Source: Rothia nasimurium (GTDB lineage: Bacteria > Actinomycetota > Actinomycetes > Actinomycetales > Micrococcaceae). Taken from it: a stretch of DNA of 64,000 nucleotides. The stretch covers positions 62,001-126,000 of the forward strand of contig NZ_CAKMSR010000009.1 in NCBI RefSeq assembly GCF_928381705.1, in the 5' to 3' direction. The notes under the pieces are model-generated. The model saw nothing but the letters and a program-made list of their open reading frames with translations, was not told the origin of the DNA and made no database searches. The position numbers and the translations under genes are program-made. Below, in pieces: positions 35,857 through 45,381 of the stretch; the stretch's first letter is position 1, and each line of letters opens with the position of its first letter.

Positions 35857-37533
35857 TTAGAGACCCAGGGCGGTGTACCAAGCCAGCTTGGCCTGACCCA
35901 GGTCGTTGAGCTCGGCGTTCATGAAAGCGGTGCCCTTGGTCCAGACCAGGGTGCCACCTTCGAACTGCTGGGTCACGATAGTGGTGCCGTTAGCGGTTGC
36001 TTCGGTTGCTTCAGCAACGGGGGCACCGAGCATGGTCATCTCGTTCCAGATGTTCCAGTTACCGCCGGCTGCCCAGTCGTTGTAGGAAGAAAAACGGCCG
36101 CGGTCAGAGAGGTTGAGCGCCTCGGTGAGGGCTGAGGACTCAACGGGCTTAGCACCTGCCAGGGGCTTGCCCTGAGCGTCAGCCTTGATGTAGACAATCT
36201 TGTTGGCGTCTACGCGCAGCTCGAGAACCTGCTGCAGAGGAATGTACTTAGCAGCTGACCAGTCGTAGGTGGCGTCAATCTCGGTGCCGGTAGCGGCGCG
36301 GTCCATCAGACCCGCACCCCAGGTGACGGGAGAGGCGGTGGTCTGGTTGTCCCAGTTGATGCAGGTGCCGTAATCGTCGTACTGGATGAAGTAGTGGGAA
36401 ATGACCGCGGTGCCGGTGGAGAACAGGGCGTAGCCGTGGTCATCCCAGGTAACGGGGGTTGAGCAGTTCTCGGCGGTGGTGTTGTAGAAGAGGGCACGCA
36501 GTTCGAGGGCACCGGTCTTCCAGTGCTTGGTGTACTCGTTCTGGTAGAGGTAGGTGCCGTACTGGCCGGGGTTAGCCAGGTAGGATGCGAGCGCGTCGGT
36601 GTTGATCATCAGCGCGCGGTCCTGGGCGATGGAGTAAATCGCAGAGACGTTGCCGCCGAAGTTCTGGGTTACCAGGTCAGCGGTTGCCTTGGTCAGCTCA
36701 CCGCCGGTTTCGGCAACGGCTACGCCGTTAGCAGCAGCAACCGCGCGGGCGTCAGCAATCTTGTTGGCGGCATCGCCGAAATTGGTGTCGGCGGGAGTCT
36801 CGGGCTCAGCGGGAGTCTCGGGTGCTACAGGCTCGGCAGGAGTCTCAGGGACTACCGGAGTTTCGGGTTCAGCCGGGGTCTCAGGTGCTACAGGCTCGGC
36901 AGGGGTTTCAGGAACAACCGGGGTCTCAGGTGCTACCGGTTCAACAGGGGCAACCGGGGTTTCGGGTTCAGCCGGAGTCTTAGGAGCTACAGGCTCAGCA
37001 GGAGTCTCGGGCAGCACGGGAGTGGTTTCAACAACAGCGTTGTTGGTGAAGCAAGCGCGGGTCTTGGAACGCTCTGCCTGCCAAGCCTTGGCTTCTGCCG
37101 AGTTGAGGTTGATGTAGGAGCCTGCCTGGGTCTTTTCATCCAGCACTACGAGCCAGCGGGTCTTGCCGTCGTGGGTGGTGATAGAGAGACCGCAGTGGCT
37201 GTGCTTCCAGGGGGCTGATTCAGCGTTGCCGAACTTCTCAGCGCCGCCGGCCTTCATGAAAGCCTCGCCCGCTGCGCCGGTAACTGCCTGCACGCCGCCG
37301 TACTTACCCTGGGTGACTACACCGTTTTCGAAGGTCTGCTGGGTGGCGCCGTTGGCGAAGGTCTGCTGTTCACCGGTTGCTGCGCCCAGGGCGTCCTTGT
37401 TCTTTTCCCAGTAAGCGCCGATGGGGGTGTCGGTATCTACGGTCACGGCTTCTGCGGCGAAGGCGCCGGGGGCCATGGTCAGTGAAAGACCAAGCAGGGT
37501 GGTGACGCCAAGAGGTGTGCGGAGGCTCTTCAA
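35857..37533 (-). CDS. Secreted protein with LGFP-like repeats and Pro/Glu/Thr stalk
   Basis: A 558-residue exported protein. The signal peptide runs [20 protein letters not shown] to AFA near residue 26. LGFP-like units flank the protein ([20 protein letters not shown], and [13 protein letters not shown]...GGTLVWTKG at the C-terminus). A Pro-rich stalk of repeated [21 protein letters not shown] units occupies about residues 170-250. The middle domain with four to six cysteines and many aromatic residues ([13 protein letters not shown]) is not recognised. LGFP repeats are thought to bind the cell wall. Start is TTG with GGGAAAG just upstream. Confidence 0.72.
   Translation of the reverse strand: MKSLRTPLGVTTLLGLSLTMAPGAFAAEAVTVDTDTPIGAYWEKNKDALGAATGEQQTFANGATQQTFENGVVTQGKYGGVQAVTGAAGEAFMKAGGAEKFGNAESAPWKHSHCGLSITTHDGKTRWLVVLDEKTQAGSYINLNSAEAKAWQAERSKTRACFTNNAVVETTPVLPETPAEPVAPKTPAEPETPVAPVEPVAPETPVVPETPAEPVAPETPAEPETPVVPETPAEPVAPETPAEPETPADTNFGDAANKIADARAVAAANGVAVAETGGELTKATADLVTQNFGGNVSAIYSIAQDRALMINTDALASYLANPGQYGTYLYQNEYTKHWKTGALELRALFYNTTAENCSTPVTWDDHGYALFSTGTAVISHYFIQYDDYGTCINWDNQTTASPVTWGAGLMDRAATGTEIDATYDWSAAKYIPLQQVLELRVDANKIVYIKADAQGKPLAGAKPVESSALTEALNLSDRGRFSSYNDWAAGGNWNIWNEMTMLGAPVAEATEATANGTTIVTQQFEGGTLVWTKGTAFMNAELNDLGQAKLAWYTALGL
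36786..37020 (-). repeat. Coding tandem repeats for the Pro/Glu/Thr stalk
   Basis: Imperfect 30-60 base units encode alternating [20 protein letters not shown] and PAEPETPV segments. The units are similar enough at DNA level to allow length change by slippage or recombination, so stalk length may vary among strains. Confidence 0.75.
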
Positions 37534-37709
37534 TGCTTTCCCTAAAAGTTCGTGGATCAGGTGCTCTGCGTCCGAAATTGGGGTGGGTGGGGTTTCAGAC
37601 CTGCGATGCAGAGGTAAAAAGTGTGCATCATCAAAACTACCAGCTAATACTCAGCCAGCAAACCAGCCCTTTGGGGGACACATGTGGCCCCACTGGGGGA
37701 TATGTCTGT

Positions 37710-38903
37710 TTAAAACAGGACGGTTGCGAAGGTTGAGTGCTGCTGCCAGCCCGTTGCTGCGTAGAGGGCGCGGGCGGGGGCATTGTAGTCGTTGACATAG
37801 AGGGAGAGATGGGGGAAGCGCTGGCGGATGAGGTGGCTGGCCTGCGCTAGGAGCACGGGGGCTAGGCGCTGACCGCGATAGGCCGGGTGCAGCCAAACTC
37901 CCTGGAGCTGGCAGGTGGAGTCGTGAGCTAAGCCCAGGTCAGTTTTAAAAATGACCACGTTCTCGCTGTTGACGGCCACCAGAGTGCGGCCGGTACGGGT
38001 GAGTTCGTCGATACGGCGGGTGTAGCCTGCCGGGTCACGCGTCATGGGGTCGTAGCCCACTTCTTCGGTGAACATGGCAACGGACGCCCGCAGCAGGCTG
38101 GGTCTGTCGTCGGTTCGGGCCCAGCGCACCGGCTCTGTGATGGCAGGGGCACCCAGGGAGGGGCGGGCCAGGGGCGCGCGGACGAGCTCGCTCAGGTCAG
38201 CGGTCACGGGCAGCTCTAGCAGGGGCTGGTTTTCGCGCACGTCAAAGGGGGTGGGCATGCGCGAAGCGAGGTGCGACCAGATTCCCATGACCGGTTCGCG
38301 GTGGCCAAAGATGGAGCCGATGCGCCGGTTGTGCCGCCAGATATAGGCTGCAACCTGGCGGTAGTGGGCCTCGGGCAGGGTGAGCGGAACGCAGTTGGCT
38401 CCCAGCCAGAAGGCCCCCACCAGGCAGTAGCGGGGTTCGGCAATCGCCGGGGTACGCGCGGACGCAGGCACTAGAGTCTCTGCCAGACCTGGTATGGCGG
38501 TGCGCGGAGCAGCTGCCTCTTCGGCAAAGTGGGCTCCAGCTGAGGTGCCGACCCTGGCGGCTGCCTTCGCAAACAGCCCCTCAAGGGTGGACCGCACACG
38601 GGCGGGCAGGCGCTCCCCCACGGTTTCGGTGAGGTGCGCAGCCACCCCGGCGGGAGCGTCCTTTGGTCCCATCTCTCCGGGGACTTCGCGAGGCATAAAG
38701 ACCCCCATGAAACCGTGGGGAGTTTTCAGCGACGTCAGAGCGCTAGGGGCTGGTAGGCCGAAGTGGTGCAGGTGCTCGGCGGCAAAGAGAAAGCCCACCG
38801 GGTCCGACTCAATCATGGTTTCAAGTTCCGCCCGGTCATCGATGGTAAGGGGGCGGATTAGGGCATCTTCTGCCCCGCGGGAGAAACGTGAAAAGACGGT
38901 CAC
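37710..38903 (-). CDS. GNAT acetyltransferase with DUF4081 domain
   Basis: A 397-residue protein with an N-terminal DUF4081-type half (ALIRPLTIDDRAELETMIES, FLFAAEHLHHFG) and a C-terminal GNAT fold (STCQLQGVWLHPAYRGQRLAPVLLA, the V/I-x-P-x-x-RGQG/A acetyl-CoA loop, then SLYVNDYNAPARALYAATGW). Substrate is unknown. It directly follows ispG by 21 bases with a GTG start, the same pairing as in mycobacteria. An Ala/Arg-rich insertion of about 80 residues (around 95-170) separates the halves. Confidence 0.85.
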   Translation of the reverse strand: MTVFSRFSRGAEDALIRPLTIDDRAELETMIESDPVGFLFAAEHLHHFGLPAPSALTSLKTPHGFMGVFMPREVPGEMGPKDAPAGVAAHLTETVGERLPARVRSTLEGLFAKAAARVGTSAGAHFAEEAAAPRTAIPGLAETLVPASARTPAIAEPRYCLVGAFWLGANCVPLTLPEAHYRQVAAYIWRHNRRIGSIFGHREPVMGIWSHLASRMPTPFDVRENQPLLELPVTADLSELVRAPLARPSLGAPAITEPVRWARTDDRPSLLRASVAMFTEEVGYDPMTRDPAGYTRRIDELTRTGRTLVAVNSENVVIFKTDLGLAHDSTCQLQGVWLHPAYRGQRLAPVLLAQASHLIRQRFPHLSLYVNDYNAPARALYAATGWQQHSTFATVLF

Positions 38904-38924
38904 GGTGGGCTTTTCTTCAGCTAC

Positions 38925-40088
38925 TTAGGAGACTGAGACGGTGGGTTCACCTGAAAGGTCAATTTCGCCGCGTTCTTCCATCTCGCGGGCGATGCGGTTG
39001 GCCTCTTCGATCAGGGTCTGCACGATGTCTTCTTCGGGCACGGTCTTAATGACCTCACCCTTGACGAAAATCTGGCCCTTGCCGTTGCCAGAAGCTACGC
39101 CCAGGTCGGCCTCGCGGGCTTCGCCGGGGCCGTTAACGACGCAACCCATGACGGCCACGCGCAGGGGCACCTTCATGCCTTCAAGACCCTTGGTGACATT
39201 CTCAGCCAGTTCCCACACGTTCACCTGGGCACGGCCACAGGAGGGGCAGGAAACGATATCGAGCTTGCGGGGGCGCAGGTTCAGGGACTCAAGAATCTGG
39301 GAGCCGACCTTGACCTCTTCAACCGGGGGTGCAGACAGGGAAACGCGGATGGTGTCGCCGATGCCCTCTGAGAGCAGGGCGCCGAAGGCGGTCGCAGACT
39401 TAATGGTGCCCTGGAAGGCGGGGCCCGCTTCGGTGACGCCCAGGTGCAGGGGCCAGTCACCGGCAGCAGCTAGCTGGCGGTAGGCCTCAACCATAATGAC
39501 GGGGTCGTTGTGCTTAACCGAAATCTTGAAGTCCTGGAAGCCGTGCTCCTCAAAGAGGGAGGCCTCCCACACCGCTGATTCGACGAGCGCCTCGGGGGTC
39601 GCCTTACCGTACTTTTCCAGCAGGCGCTTATCGAGCGAACCGGCGTTCACACCGATACGGATCGAGGTGCCATGATCCTTAGCGGCTGCGGCGATTTCCT
39701 TGACCTGGTCATCAAATTTACGGATGTTACCGGGGTTCACGCGCACAGCACCGCAGCCGGCTTCGATAGCGGCGAAGACGTACTTGGGCTGGAAGTGAAT
39801 ATCAGCGATAACGGGAATCTGGGACTGCTTAGCGATAATGGGCAGGGCTTCTGCGTCCTTATCGGTGGGGCAGGCAACGCGCACGATATCGCAACCGGCA
39901 GCCGTCAGCTCAGCAATCTGCTGCAGGGTCGCGCCAATGTCGTGGGTTTTGGTGGTGGTCATGGACTGCACCGAGATAGGAGATTCTGAGCCAACGCCTA
40001 CGCTACCGACCTTAAACTGGCGGGTTTTACGGCGCGGAGCCAAAACGGGCGGCGGAGCAGCGGGCATTCCAAGGGCGACCGAGGTCAA
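38925..40088 (-). CDS. ispG: (E)-4-hydroxy-3-methylbut-2-enyl-diphosphate synthase
   Basis: Fe-S enzyme of the MEP isoprenoid pathway. The 387-residue protein has the TIM-barrel start ([20 protein letters not shown]), NPGNIRKFD and the C-terminal cluster-binding cysteines CPSCGR and [10 protein letters not shown]. The likely start is TTG at 40088, directly after GGAGGAAGA; an upstream TTG at 40100 contains that ribosome binding site and is less likely. In actinobacteria ispG normally follows dxr and rip1; here a DUF3800 gene lies between ispG and rip1. Confidence 0.94.
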   Translation of the reverse strand: MTSVALGMPAAPPPVLAPRRKTRQFKVGSVGVGSESPISVQSMTTTKTHDIGATLQQIAELTAAGCDIVRVACPTDKDAEALPIIAKQSQIPVIADIHFQPKYVFAAIEAGCGAVRVNPGNIRKFDDQVKEIAAAAKDHGTSIRIGVNAGSLDKRLLEKYGKATPEALVESAVWEASLFEEHGFQDFKISVKHNDPVIMVEAYRQLAAAGDWPLHLGVTEAGPAFQGTIKSATAFGALLSEGIGDTIRVSLSAPPVEEVKVGSQILESLNLRPRKLDIVSCPSCGRAQVNVWELAENVTKGLEGMKVPLRVAVMGCVVNGPGEAREADLGVASGNGKGQIFVKGEVIKTVPEEDIVQTLIEEANRIAREMEERGEIDLSGEPTVSVS

Positions 40089-40360
40089 ATCTTCCTCCAA
40101 AGGTTCTTTGGCGGTGCGGTCTTGCGCACCTGTTCAACTATCTATTGTGCCACGCTTCAGCTCAAAGAGCGGTTGAGGTAAAGCACACAGCAGAGAGGCT
40201 GCTTAGGCCAAAGGGCAGAAAGGGAAGCCAGTCCACGCTGAAATCGCAATCTAGCAATACCAACTTAAAGTCATCGAACATAAATTCTATTATATGGTTA
40301 TATAAGACATATGTTCGATACTTCGTTGGAGGTGCTTTGCACGCTGGGTCAGAGGCGAAA

Positions 40361-41050
40361 ATGATTTATATCGATGATTCTGGGCGCCCGCAGTCTGGGT
40401 TAGTCGTTTATGGATGGATTGAGTTTTCGCAATATGAATGGCATGCCGTCATGAGATCCTGGCTAGACTTCAGAAAGCGTCTTTGGCGTCAATACAAAAT
40501 TCCAGTTGATAAAGAACTCCACACTACTGAATTCGCCAACGGTCGTGGCGACCTGTCGAAAAGGTTTCCCGACGAATTCCGAGGTCCAGACGGAACACCC
40601 TACAAAAAAGACTTCGGAAAGTTCATTGCTCAAGAATGTCTTCTACAAATTTCTAGTATCCGTGGCGTTCGCGTAGGAGCCTGCTACCGCCGGGGTAAGC
40701 CAGAAGATTTTGCCCAAACTAGAACCGACCTATACAGGCTGCTTGTAGCAGATATTGATGGTCAGCTAAAGATTGATAATTCGCTTGGGCAAATCTACCT
40801 AGATGGTGAAGATGATATGTATCGCCACATACATAGAGAGCTGAAGCTACAGGACAGAAACATCATCGAAGACCCGGTAATGCTGAGTTCCAAAGATTCT
40901 CAACTAATTCAGATGGCTGATTTGGTAGCCTGGAGTGCCTATAGCGCTATCAACCGGCATGAAAGTCAAGAGTTTGCCTGGGACTGGTACCAAGACTATC
41001 TAGCGGCAAGAGACCCACGGAGGGCCCCTATCCAGTTACCAGAGCGTTAA
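40361..41050 (+). CDS. DUF3800 protein, probably acquired
   Basis: A 229-residue protein with the DUF3800 pattern: N-terminal MIYIDDSG, ELHTTEF, a central IYLDGEDD and the C-terminal DSQLIQMADLVAWSAY. The fold resembles RNase H-like/transposase nucleases with acidic residues at these motifs; activity is not established, and members often occur in mobile or defence regions. The start at 40361 fits the family; the frame extends to 40145 through non-coding AT-rich sequence. GC content and codon use are clearly below the neighbours, indicating transfer. Single-gene insertion between ispG and rip1. Confidence 0.8.
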   Translation: MIYIDDSGRPQSGLVVYGWIEFSQYEWHAVMRSWLDFRKRLWRQYKIPVDKELHTTEFANGRGDLSKRFPDEFRGPDGTPYKKDFGKFIAQECLLQISSIRGVRVGACYRRGKPEDFAQTRTDLYRLLVADIDGQLKIDNSLGQIYLDGEDDMYRHIHRELKLQDRNIIEDPVMLSSKDSQLIQMADLVAWSAYSAINRHESQEFAWDWYQDYLAARDPRRAPIQLPER

Positions 41051-41057
41051 ACAGCTA

Positions 41058-41092
41058 GATCCCCTGGTTCTCCACGTACGGGAGAGGGGATC
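41058..41092 (+). terminator. Hairpin after the DUF3800 gene
   Basis: Arms GATCCCCT..TCTCC and GGAGAGGGGATC pair over 12 bases with a small bulge, 7 bases after the stop. No clear T-run. Confidence 0.55.
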
Positions 41093-41199
41093 CGCACTAC
41101 CAACTTTATGCCGCGCGGTAATAATTTTCAAGTGCGAGCGCTACAACAAGCCAGCTATCAACTAGCTGAGCTTGTGAGGCTAGCATCAATAAACCGCGA

Positions 41200-41233
41200 G
41201 CGCCCCGGCGCGAGCTCAAGAAGGTTAGTCGGC
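41200..41233. repeat. Repeat family D core, copy 2
   Basis: A 34-base segment identical except for two bases to 24377-24410 (starts GCGCCCCGGCGCGAG, ends AAGGTTAGTCGGC). The long outer arms of copy 1 are not preserved, so this is a diverged or partial copy. It lies between the DUF3800 gene and the rip1 stop. Confidence 0.7.
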
Positions 41234-41266
41234 TAGTGGGCGTCCCCGCCTCGTCCGTTCTATCCC

Positions 41267-42613
41267 CTACAAAATACTCACCGGCTTGAAGATATCGGCG
41301 GCTACCAAAATCACGGTCATCAGCAGGAAGGCACCAGCGACCAGGTAGGTCAGGGGCAGGAGCTTGACGGGGTCGAAGGGGCCGGGGTCGCGGCGTCCGA
41401 GCAGTTTGGCGGTCTTGCGGCGGAAGCCCTCCCAGAGGGCGCCCAGAACGTGCCCGCCGTCAAGGGGCAGCAGGGGTATGAGGTTGAAGGCAAAGAGCAT
41501 GAGGTTCATCTGGGCAACCAGGGAAACCAGGGAGGCTGCCTTATCGCGCAGAATAATCTGGTCGTGGGCGGCAATTTCACCGGCGATACGCCCCACACCC
41601 ACGACTGAGACCGGGCTGTTGGCGTCGCGCTCGCCGTTGGTGACCAGGGTGACGGCTACCCCGTAGACGCGGGCGGGCAGCTTGATGAGGGTGGCTCCAA
41701 TACGCTGCAGCGACTCCCCTACTGTCGGCAGTACCTCGCCAATGGTCCCGGGGGTTAGTTCGCTGGTGGGGCCAATGCCGATGAAGCCGACCTCTTGAGT
41801 TTGGTAGCTTCCGTCGGAGTTAGTGAGGTAGGTTCCGGTGAGTTCATCGTAGATAGGGCGTACGGTCAGCAGGGGGGTGATGGTGAGCTCTAGGCTCTGC
41901 CCCTTGCGTTCTACGGTGAGAGGCACCTCGGTATCGGCATTAGTGCGAATGAGCTCGGTCAGCTGGTCCCAGCTGGTAATGGTCTGCCCGGCAAAGACGG
42001 TGACGGTATCCCCCGGTTGCAGGCCCGCTGCGTTGGCGGGTGACCGAGGGTCTTCGGCTCCGCACTCGGTGGAGTTAGCGGTGTCGGCGTTGGTGGAGTC
42101 AACGGTTTGTACGCACTGGGCAACGCTCTGGACGCTGGTGGTCGGCTGGTAGGAGCCAAAGCCGGTCACGAGCACCGCGGTTGCCACCACACCGATGAGC
42201 AGGTTCATGAAAGGCCCGCCCAGCATAATGATGATGCGCTTATAGACCGGTAGCTGGTAGAAAAGCCTGCCCTGGTCGGCTTCGGTGATACGCTCGGCGT
42301 CCGCTTCCCTTGCCTCGCGGGCTAGCTGCTGGAGGGGGCTGGTGCCGCCGGCGCGTCCGTCCGCCCCGTCTTTGCCGGGCGGGTACATGCCAATCATCGA
42401 AATATAGCCGCCTAAGGGCAGGGCCTTGAAGCCGTACTCGGTTTCGCCGCGCCGCCAGGAGAAGAGGGTCTTGCCGAACCCAATCATGTACTGGGGTACG
42501 CGCACACCAAAGAGTTTGGCGGGCACCAGGTGCCCCAGCTCGTGCAGGGCAATAGATGCGGCGATAGCCAGGGCCATCAGCGCTACACCGATGATGAACA
42601 GTAGGACGGTCAC
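41267..42613 (-). CDS. rip1: M50 site-2 protease (Rip1/RseP family)
   Basis: A 448-residue intramembrane zinc protease that cleaves anti-sigma factors or other membrane substrates. Active-site HELGH is at residues 24-28 in the first membrane helix, a PDZ domain lies in the middle (PANAAGLQPGDTVTVFAGQ), and the second metal site is NLIPLLPLDGGH near the C-terminal helices. GTG at 42613 with GGAGCACC upstream gives the usual N-terminus; a frame open to 42724 adds an unlikely soluble extension. Normally between dxr and ispG; here separated from both by insertions. Confidence 0.93.
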   Translation of the reverse strand: MTVLLFIIGVALMALAIAASIALHELGHLVPAKLFGVRVPQYMIGFGKTLFSWRRGETEYGFKALPLGGYISMIGMYPPGKDGADGRAGGTSPLQQLAREAREADAERITEADQGRLFYQLPVYKRIIIMLGGPFMNLLIGVVATAVLVTGFGSYQPTTSVQSVAQCVQTVDSTNADTANSTECGAEDPRSPANAAGLQPGDTVTVFAGQTITSWDQLTELIRTNADTEVPLTVERKGQSLELTITPLLTVRPIYDELTGTYLTNSDGSYQTQEVGFIGIGPTSELTPGTIGEVLPTVGESLQRIGATLIKLPARVYGVAVTLVTNGERDANSPVSVVGVGRIAGEIAAHDQIILRDKAASLVSLVAQMNLMLFAFNLIPLLPLDGGHVLGALWEGFRRKTAKLLGRRDPGPFDPVKLLPLTYLVAGAFLLMTVILVAADIFKPVSIL

Positions 42614-43038
42614 GCGAGGGTGCTCCTTGTAGATGCGGCGCCCGTGGTGGTTGGGCAGGTCATCTGCCAGAGTACGCCATGGGGCTGGGAGCTGTCGCCT
42701 TAGATGGCCTTGGAGTTTGCCCACAAAGAGGGAGGGCGAGCAGGGCTTTGGGGTGGTTTTTACCTTTACTTTTGGGTCAAAAAAGCCTTTACGTCACAAA
42801 GTGTTAAAGAAGGGTTTTCTCTGCCTCATTCGGGCAGGGGGCAGGTGCCCCACAAGGGGCCATAAGCCCAGAATAGTCGCCTTGACATGGAGAAATACTA
42901 CACAATAGTACACATTGGCGTTTTTAAGCATTTACCATACCTATTTTGTTTCACCGGGCAAACTAGGCACAATAGAAGGAGAAAGCGCGCCGCCTCAGCA
43001 AAGGCGCCACCCCCATCACTTCACGAGGAGCACTCATC
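42614..43038. other. Divergent regulatory region rip1 / pflB
   Basis: About 425 bases, AT-richer toward pflB. It contains GGGGCAGGTGCCCC-like inverted sequence near 42837-42858 and the pflB promoter candidates described separately. No gene is seen. The pflB ribosome binding site is a GAGGAGCACTCATC just before the ATG. Confidence 0.6.
42882..42910 (+). promoter_or_regulatory. Candidate pflB promoter with dyad
   Basis: A perfect -35 box TTGACA at 42882-42887 is followed 16-18 bases later by AATAGTA as a weak -10. A dyad TACTA-n5-TAGTA (about 42896-42910) covers the -10 and could be an operator. A second candidate, TTGTTT (42946) with CACAAT (42968) at 16 bases, lies nearer the gene. Oxygen or redox control would suit pflB but no FNR, Rex or ArcA consensus is convincing. 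Confidence 0.4.
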
Positions 43039-45156
43039 ATGACTGCACAGGTTGAAGCCCCCGCAACGGGAGTTTTTGTCAACGAACAATCCGCAAGCGC
43101 CTGGGAAGGCTTCACCCCCGGCCCCTGGCAAGACAGCATCGACGTGCGCGGCTTCGTCCTTGCTAACTACACCCCCTACGAAGGCGACGCAGCCTTCCTC
43201 GCCGGCCCCACCGACAAGACCCTGCGCGTCTGGGACACCCTCGAAAAGAACTACCTCTCCGTCGAACGCAAAAACCGCGTCTACGACGTAGACACCCACA
43301 CCCCCGCAGAAATCGACGCCTTCCCCGCAGGCTACATCTCAGAGGACGACAACGTCATCGTCGGCCTGCAAACCGACGTACCCCTCAAGCGCGCCATGAT
43401 GCCCAACGGCGGCTGGCGCATGGTCGAAACCGCAATCCGCGAAGCCGGTAAAGAACCCGACGAAAACATCAAGAAAATCTTCACCGAATACCGCAAGACC
43501 CACAACGACGCAGTCTTCGACATCTACACCCCCCGCATCCGCGCGGCCCGCTCCTCCCACATCATCACCGGCCTACCCGACGCCTACGGCCGCGGCCGCA
43601 TCATCGGTGACTACCGCCGCGTAGCCCTCTACGGCGTCGACAATCTCATCGCCGACAAAGAACGCGCCAAGCACGCCGTTGCCGATCAAGGCTTCTCAGA
43701 GCACTGGGCCCGCTACCGCGAAGAGCACTCCGAACAGATCAAGGCCCTGAAGCGCCTCAAGAAGATGGCTGCCCTCTACGGTTTTGATATCTCCGGCCCG
43801 GCCCGCACCGCCCAGGAAGCCGTGCAGTGGACCTACTTCGCCTACCTGGCCTCCGTCAAGTCCCAGGACGGCGCCGCCATGTCCATCGGCCGCCTCTCAG
43901 GCTTCCTCGACGTCTACTTCGAACGCGACCTCGCAGCCGGCCTCATCACCGAAACCGACGCCCAGGAAATGATCGACGCCCTCGTCATCAAACTCCGCAT
44001 CGTCCGCTTCCTACGCACCATCGACTACGACCAGATCTTCTCAGGCGACCCCTACTGGGCCACCTGGTCAGACGGCGGCTTCGCCGACGACGGCCGCACC
44101 CTCGTCACCAAAACCTCCTTCCGCCTCCTGCAAACCCTCCGCAACCTAGGCCCCGCCCCCGAACCCAACATCACCATCTTCTGGGACGAAAACCTACCCA
44201 CCGGCTACAAGGAATTCTGCTCCGCCATCTCCATCGAAACCTCCTCCATCCAATACGAATCAGACCCCCAGATTCGCGAACAGTGGGGCGACGACGTCGC
44301 CATCGCCTGCTGCGTCTCCCCCATGAAAATCGGCAAGCAGATGCAGTTCTTCGGCGCCCGCGTCAACGCAGCCAAAGCCCTGCTCTACGCCATCAACGGC
44401 GGCCGCGACGAAATGACCGGCAAACTCATCGTCGAAGGCTACGAACCCATCAAGGGCGACGGCCCCCTCGACTTCGACGAAGTCTGGCTCAAATACGAAG
44501 AGATGCTCGACTGGGTCATCGCCACCTACGTTGAAGCCCTCAACATCATCCACTACAGCCACGACAAGTACGCCTACGAATCCATCGAAATGGCCCTCCA
44601 CGACTCAGACATCATCCGAGCCATGGGCTGCGGCATCGCCGGCCTCTCCATCGTCGCCGACTCCCTTGCCGCCATCAAGTACGCCACCGTCACCCCCGTC
44701 CGCGACGAAACCGGCCTCATCGTCGACTACATCACCGAAGGCGACTTCCCCGCCTACGGTAACGACGACGACCGCGCCGACGACATCGCCGCCACCATCG
44801 TCCACACCGTCATGGAGAAAATCAAAGCCATCCCCCTCTACCGCGACGCCATCCCCACCCAATCGGTACTGACCATCACCTCCAACGTGGTCTACGGCAA
44901 AGCAACTGGCAACTTCCCCTCCGGCCACCGCGCAGGCACCCCCTTCTCCCCCGGCGCCAACCCCGAAAACGGCATGGACACCCACGGCATGGTCGCCTCC
45001 ATGCTCTCGGTCGGCAAGCTGGACTACGAAGACGCCCTCGACGGCATCTCCCTGACCAACACCATCACCCCCACCGCCCTCGGCCGCACCAAGGAAGAAC
45101 AGGTCACCAACCTGGTCGGAATCTTGGACGCAGGATTCATTCCTGAAGAGGACTAA
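43039..45156 (+). CDS. pflB: Pyruvate formate-lyase core, lacking the glycyl-radical domain
   Basis: Converts pyruvate and CoA to acetyl-CoA and formate under anoxia. The 705-residue protein aligns throughout with PflB and has the catalytic pair Cys424-Cys425 in IACCVSPMKIGKQMQFFGAR. It ends at NLVGILDAGFIPEED, exactly where E. coli PflB (760 residues) continues into the RVSGYA glycyl-radical domain. That domain is encoded by the separate gene at 45382. Codons end overwhelmingly in C, suggesting high expression. A family E palindrome lies between the two genes. The stop is a genuine TAA with no frame continuing into the domain. Confidence 0.95.
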   Translation: MTAQVEAPATGVFVNEQSASAWEGFTPGPWQDSIDVRGFVLANYTPYEGDAAFLAGPTDKTLRVWDTLEKNYLSVERKNRVYDVDTHTPAEIDAFPAGYISEDDNVIVGLQTDVPLKRAMMPNGGWRMVETAIREAGKEPDENIKKIFTEYRKTHNDAVFDIYTPRIRAARSSHIITGLPDAYGRGRIIGDYRRVALYGVDNLIADKERAKHAVADQGFSEHWARYREEHSEQIKALKRLKKMAALYGFDISGPARTAQEAVQWTYFAYLASVKSQDGAAMSIGRLSGFLDVYFERDLAAGLITETDAQEMIDALVIKLRIVRFLRTIDYDQIFSGDPYWATWSDGGFADDGRTLVTKTSFRLLQTLRNLGPAPEPNITIFWDENLPTGYKEFCSAISIETSSIQYESDPQIREQWGDDVAIACCVSPMKIGKQMQFFGARVNAAKALLYAINGGRDEMTGKLIVEGYEPIKGDGPLDFDEVWLKYEEMLDWVIATYVEALNIIHYSHDKYAYESIEMALHDSDIIRAMGCGIAGLSIVADSLAAIKYATVTPVRDETGLIVDYITEGDFPAYGNDDDRADDIAATIVHTVMEKIKAIPLYRDAIPTQSVLTITSNVVYGKATGNFPSGHRAGTPFSPGANPENGMDTHGMVASMLSVGKLDYEDALDGISLTNTITPTALGRTKEEQVTNLVGILDAGFIPEED

Positions 45157-45172
45157 AACTACAGAACGGCTC

Positions 45173-45338
45173 CCCAGGTTCGCGCTCGCTGCCGACCCTC
45201 TCACCTGGTTCGATAGCTGGCTCGCATGCTCGCCAGATTCGCGCCGAGATTTATTTTCCTCGCGCGCTCGGAATCTCGGTGCTCATCACCAGCGATTCAC
45301 GCCAGCCACCGAGCCAGCAGCTTCGCCGCGAACCTGGG
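45173..45338. repeat. Structured palindromic repeat family E, copy 4
   Basis: A 166-base copy with perfect 12-base ends CCCAGGTTCGCG and CGCGAACCTGGG. It keeps GCTCGCTGCCGACCCTCTC, GATTCACGCCAGCC and GAGCCAGCAGCTTCG and has an extra internal hairpin (GCGCCGAGATT / GGAATCTCGG region, 45241-45280). It fills most of the 225-base gap between pflB and the glycyl-radical gene. Confidence 0.85.
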
Positions 45339-45381
45339 TCGCCTCAATATCCCAACCACATCACTCTCAAAGGAGAACATC

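Noticed and set aside
36786..37020. A CRISPR-like repeat array.
   Set aside because: The repeats are in-frame coding units for a Pro-rich stalk with no constant-length spacers; no CRISPR array or cas gene was seen in the window.
42785..42815. A Rex or FNR operator around CGTCACAAAGTG upstream of pflB.
   Set aside because: Only one half-site resembles TTGTGA; the other half does not match, and the position is far from the candidate promoters.
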